DNA of 64,000 nucleotides. It comes from Aphanomyces cochlioides (taxonomy: Eukaryota; Oomycota; Saprolegniomycetes; Saprolegniales; Verrucalvaceae). Shown piece by piece: positions 1-9,649 of the stretch. The translations under genes and the position numbers were made by a program. The stretch covers positions 2,604,001 through 2,668,000 of the forward strand of contig JAHQRK010000007.1 of assembly GCA_019828595.1 (NCBI GenBank). The letters are read 5' to 3'. Within the stretch, counting starts at the first letter, position 1. Every line of letters begins with the position of its first letter. The notes beneath the pieces were generated by a model that did no database searches, was not told the DNA's origin, and saw nothing but the letters and a program-made list of their open reading frames with translations.

Positions 1-647
1 GTCCTTGATGGGGTGTTTCGCATGGTAGCAACGAGCTAGGGCTATCACCAGCGTAAGAATCTTATGCCATGAAGAAAGTGAGTACCATGGTCGCGAGGAA
101 TTAACACAGTCTCGCCAAATCCTGCAATTTTTGCAGCCCACAACAGTGCCGATTTTTCAGCGACGTCCCAATCGCTAGGAATCGCAACACCGAGCTTCAA
201 CGTCGATGGAGATGGATGCACATTGCGAGCAATCTTGCCGAGAAGCATTGCCATCAACTGAACAGGCGTGAAGTGCGTCGTGTCGTTATTGTACTGAATT
301 TCCACCACGGGATGTCCATGCTCATCGGTTTTGATCGTTGCACGCTGCGATGGAAATCGCTCCAATTGGGCCATGGCTTGGTCATAGGTTTTGCCCAAGA
401 GCAAGTTCAAGTAGTCAATCATGTTGGTCGGGTTTGTGCTCGAAGCCAACACGGCAGCTTCCCCAAGCAATCGCTCTTTGTCTTTGAACGACACCAATGT
501 CGCGGTTGTCATGCCTCCGAGCTCGTTGAGAACAATCTCGCCAGTTGGGCGAGCTACCACACATCGTTGAGAGCCCTACGAAAGAAGCACGTCACTATAA
601 GCTCGTACGCTTCCCACACATACAATATCGAGTCCGATGAACTCCAT
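1..647 (-). CDS. Hsp70/Hsp110-family chaperone, N-terminal part (partial, 3 exons)
   Basis: I read this as complement(join(1..41, 86..575, 624..647)), 185 codons, continuing off the left edge. Exon 1 encodes MEFIGLDI and is followed by a GTATGT donor. Exon 2 begins GSQRCVVARPTGEIV, so the join restores the first phosphate-binding loop of the actin-like ATPase fold (GLDIGS), followed by the NELGG...VSF segment typical of Hsp70/Hsp110. Later motifs include VAIPSDW and AAKIAG. Introns are 48 nt (576-623) and 44 nt (42-85), both GT-AG, and the reading frame is kept across both. The family comprises ATP-dependent chaperones or nucleotide-exchange factors; the QRC in place of the TTN of classical Hsp70 suggests a divergent Hsp110-like member. 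The peptide-binding half lies outside the window. A 53-codon upstream reading frame starts at 712 in another frame. Confidence 0.8.
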
Positions 648-1857
648 ACTTGTATTACGCGCGCCGCTTCCGCCACTGAAATTTCTCGAATGTCATCCAT
701 GTCATCCTTCATTTATTTACTTTTTATTCATTTTTACCTCTCATTTACTTCGAAGTCAAACACTATAAATTCTCACAGTATCGAGCACATCAACCAGCAA
801 CTCGCCTCCTTAAGGCAATCCAGTCAACGTGATAGCTTTTAAGCACTTGACACGCATAATTCTAAATCAATTTCCATCCCAGATAACAGTGTATTACTGG
901 GTCATCATTTGATAAGACCGCGAAAGGTATGCTTGCTAAAGTCATGGGCCAATAATAATATGATGTAGCATTTCAAATCGATGACAAAACACACTACTGG
1001 GGCTGTAAGTAGTCAGGAGATATTGATACACGCTGCGTTGGTGATGTACTCGGAGCTAATCTTTGGATGGAATCAATCACCATTTTGTCAGGAGGGACAC
1101 TAGGCCCATACAAACTTATATAAATTTATTCACTGAATCAGTAGTCAAAGATATTATTTTATAAAGTGCTCACAAAGACGCTCCATAAAACTTGCACTCT
1201 TTGGGAGGGTGTACATGTCTAGGAATAGTATGAAAAGATGGACTTCTATTCTCGCTATGACGATCGTTCCTTCTTCATAAGAATGCCCTTGTGCTGCGAG
1301 ACGAAAATAAGCTCACACAATGTGAAACATGGCCGCCGAGTATCGTGCTTCAATTTCGTTCAGTTAACAGTTACAATGACATGACATGACAGGGGGGGGG
1401 GGCACTGTCCAGCGTTAAAAAAGTGGTGCGATCCAAATGATGCTCTAATACATGAACTCGACGAAGTGACTTTATTGGCGTCTTGCCTGAGCACTGGTCG
1501 CCGCTCACTGAAAGTTCGAGAAAGAGGCTCCCTGTGATTGACTGATCTCTTATAGAATTTGAATGTTCAGTGTAAAATTCAATTGGGAGGGTGGACTGCA
1601 ACATGTGCAAGTTTTGTGGGTCGAAGAGACTATTTTTACGAAGGCATCGTGGTTTGGTCGACGCCATGCTCGTCCAGTTCACGAGGGCTCTCAAGCACAT
1701 CGACTGCGTAAAAGAGTTGAATCTCATTCTGTGAGTGTTGGAGGTTTAAAAGCTGGAAGTGGAGATTCATGACTTTGAAAAAATTTGGCAACCATCACTC
1801 TCGTTTAACCATCACTGGCTTCCACCTCTCCAAGGAACAACCTTGTCAAAGTCCAAA
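648..1857. other. intergenic region between two host genes
   Basis: No convincing gene is seen. The region holds an 11-base G run (1,392-1,402) and a 43-codon open frame (1,603-1,734, plus strand) starting MCKFCGSKR. That frame contains a consensus GTGAGT at 1,731, but I could not splice it in frame to the HNH gene downstream. Promoters of the flanking genes should lie here; no clear TATA element was identified. Confidence 0.5.
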
Positions 1858-2667
1858 ATGACATCTCCCGAGCTGACCCCTGAACTTGTCCAAAGCGCCT
1901 TGGCAGCATCCCTAACTAGTACACACAACAAAGATGTGCTAGATTACCTCGTCGAGCTGATTGTGGAGGCGACGACTGAGGCACAAACGAAGGCCCTCCA
2001 GTCAAAATCCAAGAAGAAGCGGGCGCAGACCTTGTACGACTTATTGTCGCGTGCTGTCGAAGACACTTTACTGGATGCTGAAACAACGCTTGGCGAAGAT
2101 GACATAGTTGTAGTCATTGAGACGGCCAATGCATACCTCTATGCCAAGCTGTATCCCAAGGAAGAAATGATTGAACAAGACAATCACGGCTACAAAGTTG
2201 GTGCAAACTGTGTGGCAATTATGCCGGAAGACGACGAGTGGCATGAAGCTGAAGTTGTGTCTGCTGAGCAGTTGCATACGAAGCAAACGATCCAACTTCG
2301 GTTTGTCGAGTTTGGCAACATTCATGACGTGATAGTGTCCAATGTTGTTTTGGAAGAAAATATTGTCGAGGGCAATGCTGCAAAGGGGTGTGCTATGTGT
2401 GAACGACCGGTCAACTTGACGGAGCATCATTTGATTCCAAGACAAGTGCATGCAAGGTACCTCAAGAAGGGGTTCACGCGAGAATTCCTTAACCGCTGCA
2501 TCGATATATGTCGCTCCTGTCATTCCAAGATTCACTCGACTGAAGACAACAGAACGTTGGCAGCCGAGTACAATACTCTCGAAAAACTCATGGCCCATGA
2601 GAGCATTCAAAAGTACGTCAATTATGCAAGAAAGCAAAAGCCGAGGATCAGAATCAGGGGCCTGTAA
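1858..2667 (+). CDS. Tudor-like plus HNH-type zinc domain protein
   Basis: An uninterrupted 269-residue protein. I chose the ATG at 1,858; the frame is open for about 100 bases upstream but has no ATG there. Residues 1-105 are an acidic, helical region (repeated Glu/Leu, KSKKKR at about 50-55). Residues 112-165 (GYKVGANCVAIMPEDDEW ... QLRFVEFGN) fit a small Tudor/SMN-like barrel. Residues 178-240 form an HNH-like zinc domain: Cys178-x2-Cys181, TEHHLIPR at 188-195, ICRSCHSKIH at 217-226, then a conserved Asn/Leu tail. HNH proteins of this layout occur widely in plants, fungi and protists, mostly without assigned function. DNA- or RNA-directed nuclease activity is possible but unproven. It is transcribed divergently from the chaperone gene. 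Confidence 0.75.
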   Translation: MTSPELTPELVQSALAASLTSTHNKDVLDYLVELIVEATTEAQTKALQSKSKKKRAQTLYDLLSRAVEDTLLDAETTLGEDDIVVVIETANAYLYAKLYPKEEMIEQDNHGYKVGANCVAIMPEDDEWHEAEVVSAEQLHTKQTIQLRFVEFGNIHDVIVSNVVLEENIVEGNAAKGCAMCERPVNLTEHHLIPRQVHARYLKKGFTREFLNRCIDICRSCHSKIHSTEDNRTLAAEYNTLEKLMAHESIQKYVNYARKQKPRIRIRGL

Positions 2668-4028
2668 TGACTTTTTCGTAAATATGTTGGATAAATCAAA
2701 TCGCCACACAGGAAAATACTCCCTTGTTGACGCTATGCTTTGAAGTTGAAAGACTGGGCAAGGGCATTTCGCTCTGAAGTGTCAGCCAAGCGCCGCCAGA
2801 GGGCAAGACGTCATCCATTCAACCCAACCTCAACTAGTTCGACCTACTCAAGAGTATAATATCGACTGGAATGAACCAAGTAATAGTACAAAGTCGCAGA
2901 TGTAAAAGATTTCATTGACTTGTCTTCGGAATTCACAGAAAAATGATTCTGTCTTGTTATTTTAGACCAATCATGCTCTATTTTGCTGAGAATGAAGCTT
3001 GATTGGTTTAAAACTTTGAACATTGAACACTCCACTTTTCATGTTGCATCCAAGAAGGAGGTCCAAGATCCAAGAGGTTTGGACGACTTGAAGTTAGAGA
3101 ACCCGATAATGGACATGTATTACAAGATTAACTGATTTGCAACTTTGTTACTCAAGAATATGCATGGATGGGTGATGGTTTGGCTGTTTTTCTTGTCGTT
3201 TTCTTGAGTACCCGATACTAGAGTGGTTTGTGGTTGAGTTCAAACCTCAGAAAGAACGGGAAAGGTATATGGGCATGTGTTACGGGATTAACTGACTTCA
3301 GCGTTCTTAGACTCAAGAAAATGTATTAGATTCTAAGAAGTTGTTGAAAGAGAATAGAGAAAGATTGATTGTTATCTAGTCTTTCGACTGTCGCATGGCT
3401 AAAGTAGATCGTTTTTGCCAGTAAGGCAGCACCATTTCTTGATTTGGTTGACACCTGAAGTTTACTTTACTGTAGACTCCTCCGTAATGAGGTTTCTTCG
3501 AGCATCTGCCATCATGAAACCACGACGTGCGTCGTCGATTCTGCATGCAAAAGAAGTGATCTCTTTTCATTGTTATTTTTGTCCTTTTCTTGATGTCTGA
3601 TTGGCTTACACATCCACAGAAAAAACTTTCTGTGCATTCCTTGCAAAATGCATTTCTGTCAAACTATTTTATTACATACAAACATCAAGTTATATATATT
3701 TCTATCATGGAAATTACTTTTGATATTCACGAAAACTCAGGACAGATTTTCTGTAAATGCATTCAAAACGCAAGTATTTTTCTGTGAATTCTGGAGAATG
3801 TACAATTCCGTTTCAGGGAATGGGAATGGCTCCCCATGGAACCTTAATTCTACAAATTTCAACTCTCAGTTCGAAACGTATAAGCACACTTTTAACAAAT
3901 CAACGACATGTGCTCATTTTGTACCGACCTGTAGAAAAATCCGAGACAGCAAACTCCACCTCGGCTGAAGTCTGATTGGGTGTTACTATCCGTATTCCGG
4001 ATGTATCTCGGGTGGATTTTCCAAAAGC
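2668..4028. other. AT-rich intergenic DNA with a diverged duplicated segment
   Basis: No supportable gene; all open frames are short and lack recognisable motifs. A segment of about 55 bases is present twice, at 3,109-3,162 and 3,269-3,324 (core ATGGRCATGTRTTAC, then ATTAACTGA, then ACTCAAGAA), clearly diverged. Confidence 0.5.
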
Positions 4029-4083
4029 ATGACTTGTTGATGGAATTAGCAAGGCGGATTGCCGTGCCCTTGATTATTGTCCA
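4029..4083 (+). repeat. 55-bp block repeated in the palindrome spacer
   Basis: The stretch beginning TGACTTGTTGATGGAATTAG recurs in direct orientation, with a few changes, at 6,944-6,996 in the spacer of the giant palindrome. The left Crypton arm is therefore bracketed by direct repeats of about 53 bp. The outer end of the right arm lacks the block. It could be an element terminus or an integration-site duplicate. Confidence 0.6.
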
Positions 4084-4117
4084 TAATCCAGAAATAGTAA
4101 GGCGACATAGTAAGTTA

Positions 4118-4136
4118 GCAAGGTAAGATACCTTGC
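4118..4136. repeat. 19-bp hairpin, 8-bp arms and AGA loop
   Basis: GCAAGGTAAGATACCTTGC, perfect 8-bp arms. It has the same design as the hairpin at 4,242-4,260 and lies 124 bases from it, upstream of the Crypton reading frame. It is rearranged in the right arm. Confidence 0.7.
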
Positions 4137-4241
4137 AAATTCGATAAATGTGTTTGAGAATTAAAAAAATGTTCAAAACTTATCTTCAAATTTGTATGAA
4201 TACAAAATAATTCTTCAAAGTTCAATCTCATCCACACATTT

Positions 4242-4260
4242 GCAAGGCAAGCTGCCTTGC
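4242..4260. repeat. 19-bp hairpin, 8-bp arms and AGC loop
   Basis: GCAAGGCAAGCTGCCTTGC, perfect 8-bp arms, 41 bases before the Crypton start codon. The mirror copy at 9,690-9,708 differs at one base. It may be a recombinase-binding or regulatory site; this is inference only. Confidence 0.7.
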
Positions 4261-4300
4261 CGAAGTTCCATCCATACCCGTCATTTTTAGATTGTTCGCA

Positions 4301-6364
4301 ATGTCAAGCAGCCGAGAAAACTTTACAGTTGAAGACGCTCGTCGAAATAGGATAAGCGCGCAAACTCGGGCAGGCTACACGTCTGGAATCAAGCAGATTG
4401 TGAAATGGGCAACACTTGTAGGTCGCCCACACTTGCTCCTCCAGGATCCAACCTCGTCGAATGTTTGCTCGATAAATCTCAATACCTTCGTTTACAGCGA
4501 TTTCCTCGAATTCATTATTTGGACGGTTAGAAATCGGACATCAATTCAGACTGGCACGCTAAGTGGCTACCGAAGTGCTATAAAAAGTCTGTACAGAGAT
4601 CAGCAAATTGCTCTACCAATTGATTATGGCGAGGATCTCAAGGAATTCTACTCGGGTATGATATAATCTCGATGATGACTTAATATTGGATGTATAGGTT
4701 TAAAGAAATCGTTTGCCAATGATTTGCAGTCTGGAAAATTGCAAGACTCAGGGAAAAGACCACTGAATTGGTCTCTTTTTTTGCGTCTTGGCGAAGCTAG
4801 TTTGTCTCTAGACGACAGTGGCTTCACACATCTTTTTCTAATCGTCACTTGGAATTTAATGTGTAGGTCCCAATTACCCCAGATTGAACCATATTTACTC
4901 AGTGTCAAAATATGAATATTATGAAAAATAATTTTTGATTTTTGTCAATATTCTCCAGTAATCTTAATTGCTGTTCAGTTATTGCTCAGGACTGGTCGTA
5001 TATCCTCCAAAATTATCTTAATATAGTGCATCCTCTAAATATAGTATTTTTCCACTTTCAATACTCGTTTGAGAAAAAAACAATTCAAACTACTCTTGAT
5101 TCTTATTACCAGTTAAAATTGATATTAATCTTTCTGAAAGAGAGTACATAGTTGTTCAATTTTTGCGTTTGTGGCATTCTATTGGTCAACAAATATCTAT
5201 AATATACCAATCTTCTCTCTCAGAAATGGTCCTATTCAACGTCGTTCCCTGTACTGGTGGTCCCTCTATTGTCAGTGTTTGCCTCAGATGTGGATTGTCT
5301 TTAGGAAATGTGATGGAGCGGTATTTCCGCTATGAAAGTGCGGGTGATCAGTTTGGGGACGTGTGGTGGCTGGTTTGTCGGTGAATAGTGCTGATTTTGC
5401 TCTTCTCCCTCCGCATTTTTCTAATCCTGACTCTCCTGAAGTTATTAGCATGGTACAACTCATGTTTCCTCACTTGTGTAAAATCAGCCACTTGTTTGGA
5501 GTATTACGTCTTGTGTTGGCCAGTTTGGTATATCATCATGAGTTTTTGCTGTCGAAATTGACGTCGACTCATGCGTTGCTGCAAACCCCATTATTTTCTA
5601 CGTATGGTGCGGTCGAAAGTCTTTCCTCCAAGTTAGCTGAAATTGACGACTCGAAAATACTGCGTGCGAGCGGAATTCCTCCTCATATTTACGTTTATAA
5701 AAAACTTGACGAAGCACAAAAGTCTATATCGGCAATTCCTGATGTGATCTTGGCTGGAGTTAACAAGATTTTTGACGAGCGTGGAGCTACAGCCCCTCAT
5801 GTCACCAAAGACGTTTTAGAAGCGTGTTTGACAACTGCTTTGTCAACTTTGTTCCAGTCCCAACAGCTTGCCACAACGCATCACACGAATCAAATTGATG
5901 AGCCCGACTGTAGACAACGATGCAATGTTTTTGAGTGGGGCGGTAAATTCAGGAAATTGCCAGAGAGCTTTAATTTCCCCAGCGTAAATGTTTCAACTGC
6001 TTGGAGATTGTGGTGGCTTGGAAACAGCGCCCAAAACATTATCCCATACTCGAAAATCTCACCTCTTGATCTTGCTGTGAAATCTAAACGAGACACTCTA
6101 AGTGAATGGAAATTGCTAATGAGTCGACTAGCGAACTATCTTACCGACACGGGTCATGTCATGGCTAAAAATCCAAGTGAAGTCGACGTGGCTAAAACGT
6201 TTGAGATTGCAAAGTTGTATTTAGAGCCCTTTTCGGTTCGAGATACAACTTACAACAAGAGGCCATTTGATCAGCTAAAGGTATGCTCAGTTGTCAAGAT
6301 AATTCGCTTGTCCGAGGGCAATAAAACTCATCGCCCTTTTAAAAAGCGCAAGTCGCGCGCATAA
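4301..6364 (+). pseudogene. Crypton-type tyrosine recombinase, left copy (decayed)
   Basis: Exon 1 (4,301-4,655) encodes a core-binding domain (YTSGIKQIVKWA ... GYRSAIKSLY). A 42-nt GT-AG intron (4,656-4,697) restores FYSG-LKKSFAND, and exon 2 runs to WNLMCRS, a motif usual in Crypton recombinases. From about 4,915 to 5,190 no open continuation is visible and the HxxR box is not recoverable. The frame resumes with GGPSIVSVCLRCGLSLGNV and ERYFRYESAGDQF, which contains the expected catalytic Tyr. A one-base loss near 5,355 then separates this from GRVVAGLSVNSADFALLPPHF. The last 330 residues (to 6,364) end in a GCR1_C-like domain (WGGKFRKLPESFNFP, AWRLWWLGN, SPLDL) and a basic tail, KKRKSRA. 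The order YR catalytic domain then GCR1_C is characteristic of Cryptons. It is inactive as read. Confidence 0.8.
5632..5707 (+). other. 76-bp segment that is flipped in the right arm
   Basis: This segment, from GTTAGCTGAA to AAAAAACTT, encodes LAEIDDSKILRASGIPP in frame with its surroundings, so the left arm holds the ancestral orientation. In the right arm (8,243-8,318) it appears in the same plus orientation although everything around it is reverse complemented. Short AAGTT/AACTT inverted repeats bound it. Confidence 0.85.
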
Positions 6365-6624
6365 TTTCACTCGACCCTACCATTTATACACACCGTCATT
6401 CAATAGAGTCAAAACGTCCTTACATTGATGCGTCATGCATTGTTTCATTGTAATGCGATTCTAAAGACGATATTATCTGTACTGTTTGTCGTGTGGCTTC
6501 GCTTGCTCATTCCTCATCATTTGGCGTCGAAATTGTTGACCAAGCCCAAGTGTTGCTTCCTAGAATCACATACTTGCACCGTTGATCAGTGATTGAGCTA
6601 GAGAAGCCTGCGTTCGTGCTCTAA

Positions 6625-6930
6625 CTCGTCCAAATTGTCTCTAAATATGAGTATGATTCATTCGTTTGGACACCGACTAATCACCTGTTTGTGTTTCATC
6701 TTGGCAACACTGTCCAGGTATTGCGCGACGGCCATCTTGACTGCACTTGTTCGAGCGGCTGCATGCCGTGCAGAAATCTCTTGATTGGTGTAAGCAATAC
6801 GTCAACCCAGGGCCATGCCAAGTTCTCTGTCAGGTGCCATTCCACTGCTCTCCATGCCTTCTCTGTGGTCTTCCTTGCTTTCAAAGTGGAAAACAGCATA
6901 CACAACCAAAAATCGACCAATCGTATTTAA
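6625..6930 (+). pseudogene. SWIM zinc-finger fragment, MULE-transposase-like (left arm)
   Basis: An open frame reads IVSKYEYDSFVW ... LRDGHLDCTCSSGCMPCRNLL. CxC followed after a few residues by G-x-PCRN matches the SWIM pattern (CxC...CxH) used by MULE transposases and ZSWIM proteins, with Asn in place of the last His. Only about 70 residues are recognisable, with no start codon and no catalytic DDE domain, so it is a remnant. It lies in the same arm, downstream of the Crypton pseudogene. Confidence 0.45.
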
Positions 6931-6940
6931 AAAAATATAT

Positions 6941-7000
6941 GATTGACTTTTTGATGGAATTAGCAAGACGGATTGCTGTGCCCTTGATTATTATCCAATT
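6941..7000. repeat. 60-bp palindrome spacer
   Basis: Unpaired centre of the giant palindrome. Its bases 6,944-6,996 are a near copy of 4,029-4,083, in the same orientation. Confidence 0.8.
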
Positions 7001-7010
7001 ATATATTTTT

Positions 7011-7316
7011 TTAAATACGATTGGTCGATTTTTGGTTGTGTATGCTGTTTTCCACTTTGAAAGCAAGGAAGACCACAGAGAAGGCATGGAGAGCAGTGGA
7101 ATGGCACCTGACAGAGAACTTGGCATGGCCCTGGGTTGACGTATTGCTTACACCAATCAAGAGATTTCTGCACGGCATGCAGCCGCTCGAACAAGTGCAG
7201 TCAAGATGGCCGTCGCGCAATACCTGGACAGTGTTGCCAAGATGAAACACAAACAGGTGATTAGTCGGTGTCCAAACGAATGAATCATACTCATATTTAG
7301 AGACAATTTGGACGAG
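7011..7316 (-). pseudogene. SWIM zinc-finger fragment, right-arm copy
   Basis: Mirror image of the fragment at 6,625-6,930, with the same CTCSSGCMPCRN signature and no observed change in that motif. It carries no independent functional evidence. Confidence 0.45.
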
Positions 7317-7576
7317 TTAGAGCACGAACGCAGGCTTCTCTAGCTCAATCACTGATCAACGGTGCAAGTATGTGATTCTAGGAAGCAACACTTGGGCTTG
7401 GTCAACAATTTCGACGCCAAATGATGAGGAATGAGCAAGCGAAGCCACACGACAAACAGTACAGATAATATCGTCTTTAGAATCGCATTACAATGAAACA
7501 ATGCATGACGCATCAATGTAAGGACGTTTTGACTCTATTGAATGACGGTGTGTATAAATGGTAGGGTCGAGTGAAA

Positions 7577-9649
7577 TTATGCGCGCGACTTGCGCTTTTT
7601 AAAAGGGCGATGAGTTTTATTGCCCTCGGACAAGCGAATTATCTTGACAACTGAGCATACCTTTAGCTGATCAAATGGCCTCTTGTTGTAAGTTGTATCT
7701 CGAACCGAAAAGGGCTCTAAATACAACTTTGCAATCTCAAACGTTTTAGCCACGTCGACTTCACTTGGATTTTTAGCCATGACATGACCCGTGTCGGTAA
7801 GATAGTTCGCTAGTCGACTCATTAGCAATTTCCATTCACTTAGAGTGTCTCGTTTAGATTTCACAGCAAGATCAAGAGGTGAGATTTTCGAGTATGGGAT
7901 AATGTTTTGGGCGCTGTTTCCAAGCCACCACAATCTCCAAGCAGTTGAAACATTTACGCTGGGGAAATTAAAGCTCTCTGGCAATTTCCTGAATTTACCG
8001 CCCCACTCAAAAACATTGCATCGTTGTCTACAGTCGGGCTCATCAATTTGATTCGTGTGATGCGTTGTGGCAAGCTGTTGGGACTGGAACAAAGTTGACA
8101 AAGCAGTTGTCAAACACGCTTCTAAAACGTCTTTGGTGACATGAGGGGCTGTAGCTCCACGCTCGTCAAAAATCTTGTTAACTCCAGCCAAGATCACATC
8201 AGGAATTGCCGATATAGACTTTTGTGCTTCGTCAAGTTTTTTGTTAGCTGAAATTGACGACTCGAAAATACTGCGTGCGAGCGGAATTCCTCCTCATATT
8301 TACGTTTATAAAAAACTTTTGGAGGAAAGACTTTCGACCGCACCATACGTAGAAAATAATGGGGTTTGCAGCAACGCATGAGTCGACGTCAATTTCGACA
8401 GCAAAAACTCATGATGATATACCAAACTGGCCAACACAAGACGTAATACTCCAAACAAGTGGCTGATTTTACACAAGTGAGGAAACATGAGTTGTACCAT
8501 GCTAATAACTTCAGGAGAGTCAGGATTAGAAAAATGCGGAGGGAGAAGAGCAAAATCAGCACTATTCACCGACAAACCAGCCACCACACGTCCCCAAACT
8601 GATCACCCGCACTTTCATAGCGGAAATACCGCTCCATCACATTTCCTAAAGACAATCCACATCTGAGGCAAACACTGACAATAGAGGGACCACCAGTACA
8701 GGGAACGACGTTGAATAGGACCATTTCTGAGAGAGAAGATTGGTATATTATAGATATTTGTTGACCAATAGAATGCCACAAACGCAAAAATTGAACAACT
8801 ATGTACTCTCTTTCAGAAAGATTAATATCAATTTTAACTGGTAATAAGAATCAAGAGTAGTTTGAATTGTTTTTTTCTCAAACGAGTATTGAAAGTGGAA
8901 AAATACTATATTTAGAGGATGCACTATATTAAGATAATTTTGGAGGATATACGACCAGTCCTGAGCAATAACTGAACAGCAATTAAGATTACTGGAGAAT
9001 ATTGACAAAAATCAAAAATTATTTTTCATAATATTCATATTTTGACACTGAGTAAATATGGTTCAATCTGGGGTAATTGGGACCTACACATTAAATTCCA
9101 AGTGACGATTAGAAAAAGATGTGTGAAGCCACTGTCGTCTAGAGACAAACTAGCTTCGCCAAGACGCAAAAAAAGAGACCAATTCAGTGGTCTTTTCCCT
9201 GAGTCTTGCAATTTTCCAGACTGCAAATCATTGGCAAACGATTTCTTTAAACCTATACATCCAATATTAAGTCATCATCGAGATTATATCATACCCGAGT
9301 AGAATTCCTTGAGATCCTCGCCATAATCAATTGGTAGAGCAATTTGCTGATCTCTGTACAGACTTTTTATAGCACTTCGGTAGCCACTTAGCGTGCCAGT
9401 CTGAATTGATGTCCGATTTCTAACCGTCCAAATAATGAATTCGAGGAAATCGCTGTAAACGAAGGTATTGAGATTTATCGAGCAAACATTCGACGAGGTT
9501 GGATCCTGGAGGAGCAAGTGTGGGCGACCTACAAGTGTTGCCCATTTCACAATCTGCTTGATTCCAGACGTGTAGCCTGCCCAAGTTTGCGCGCTTATCC
9601 TATTTCGACGAGCGTCTTCAACTGTAAAGTTTTCTCGGCTGCTTGACAT
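7577..9649 (-). pseudogene. Crypton-type tyrosine recombinase, right copy (decayed, inverted)
   Basis: Same exon order, 42-nt intron and GDQF frameshift as the left copy. The frameshift therefore predates the duplication. One clear amino-acid difference in the N-terminal domain is Trp for Arg (SAQTWAGY). The 76-bp inversion at 8,243-8,318 removes LAEIDDSKILRASGIPP from the sense strand and splits the C-terminal half into a 93-residue piece and a 206-residue piece that still carries the GCR1_C-like domain. Damage is thus greater than in the left copy. Confidence 0.8.
8243..8318 (-). other. 76-bp micro-inversion within the right palindrome arm
   Basis: The segment reads in plus orientation as in the left arm, while both flanks are reverse complemented. 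A few extra T/G bases occur at the edges (about 9 in total), which accounts for the net length difference of the arms. Confidence 0.85.

Larger units (their letters stand above)
4082..6940 (+). repeat. left arm of a 2.9-kb inverted repeat
   Basis: Bases 6,921-6,940 are the exact reverse complement of 7,001-7,020. Pairing continues outward through the whole Crypton pseudogene to 4,082/9,868. The arms differ by rare substitutions (for example an Arg/Trp change in the recombinase N-terminus), a net 9-base length difference, a 76-bp inversion in the right arm and a small rearranged patch near 4,118/9,820. Identity is very high, so the palindrome is young. Confidence 0.9.

Noticed and set aside
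216..842. 208-codon plus-strand open frame opposite the chaperone exons
   Set aside because: It is the antisense of a coding exon whose splice sites and protein similarity are clear; the translation has no recognisable motif.
1371..1727. 118-codon minus-strand open frame
   Set aside because: Low-complexity start region near the G run and no motif; it overlaps a more protein-like plus-strand frame.
2068..2709. 213-codon minus-strand open frame
   Set aside because: Antisense of the HNH gene, which has consistent zinc ligands and domain order.
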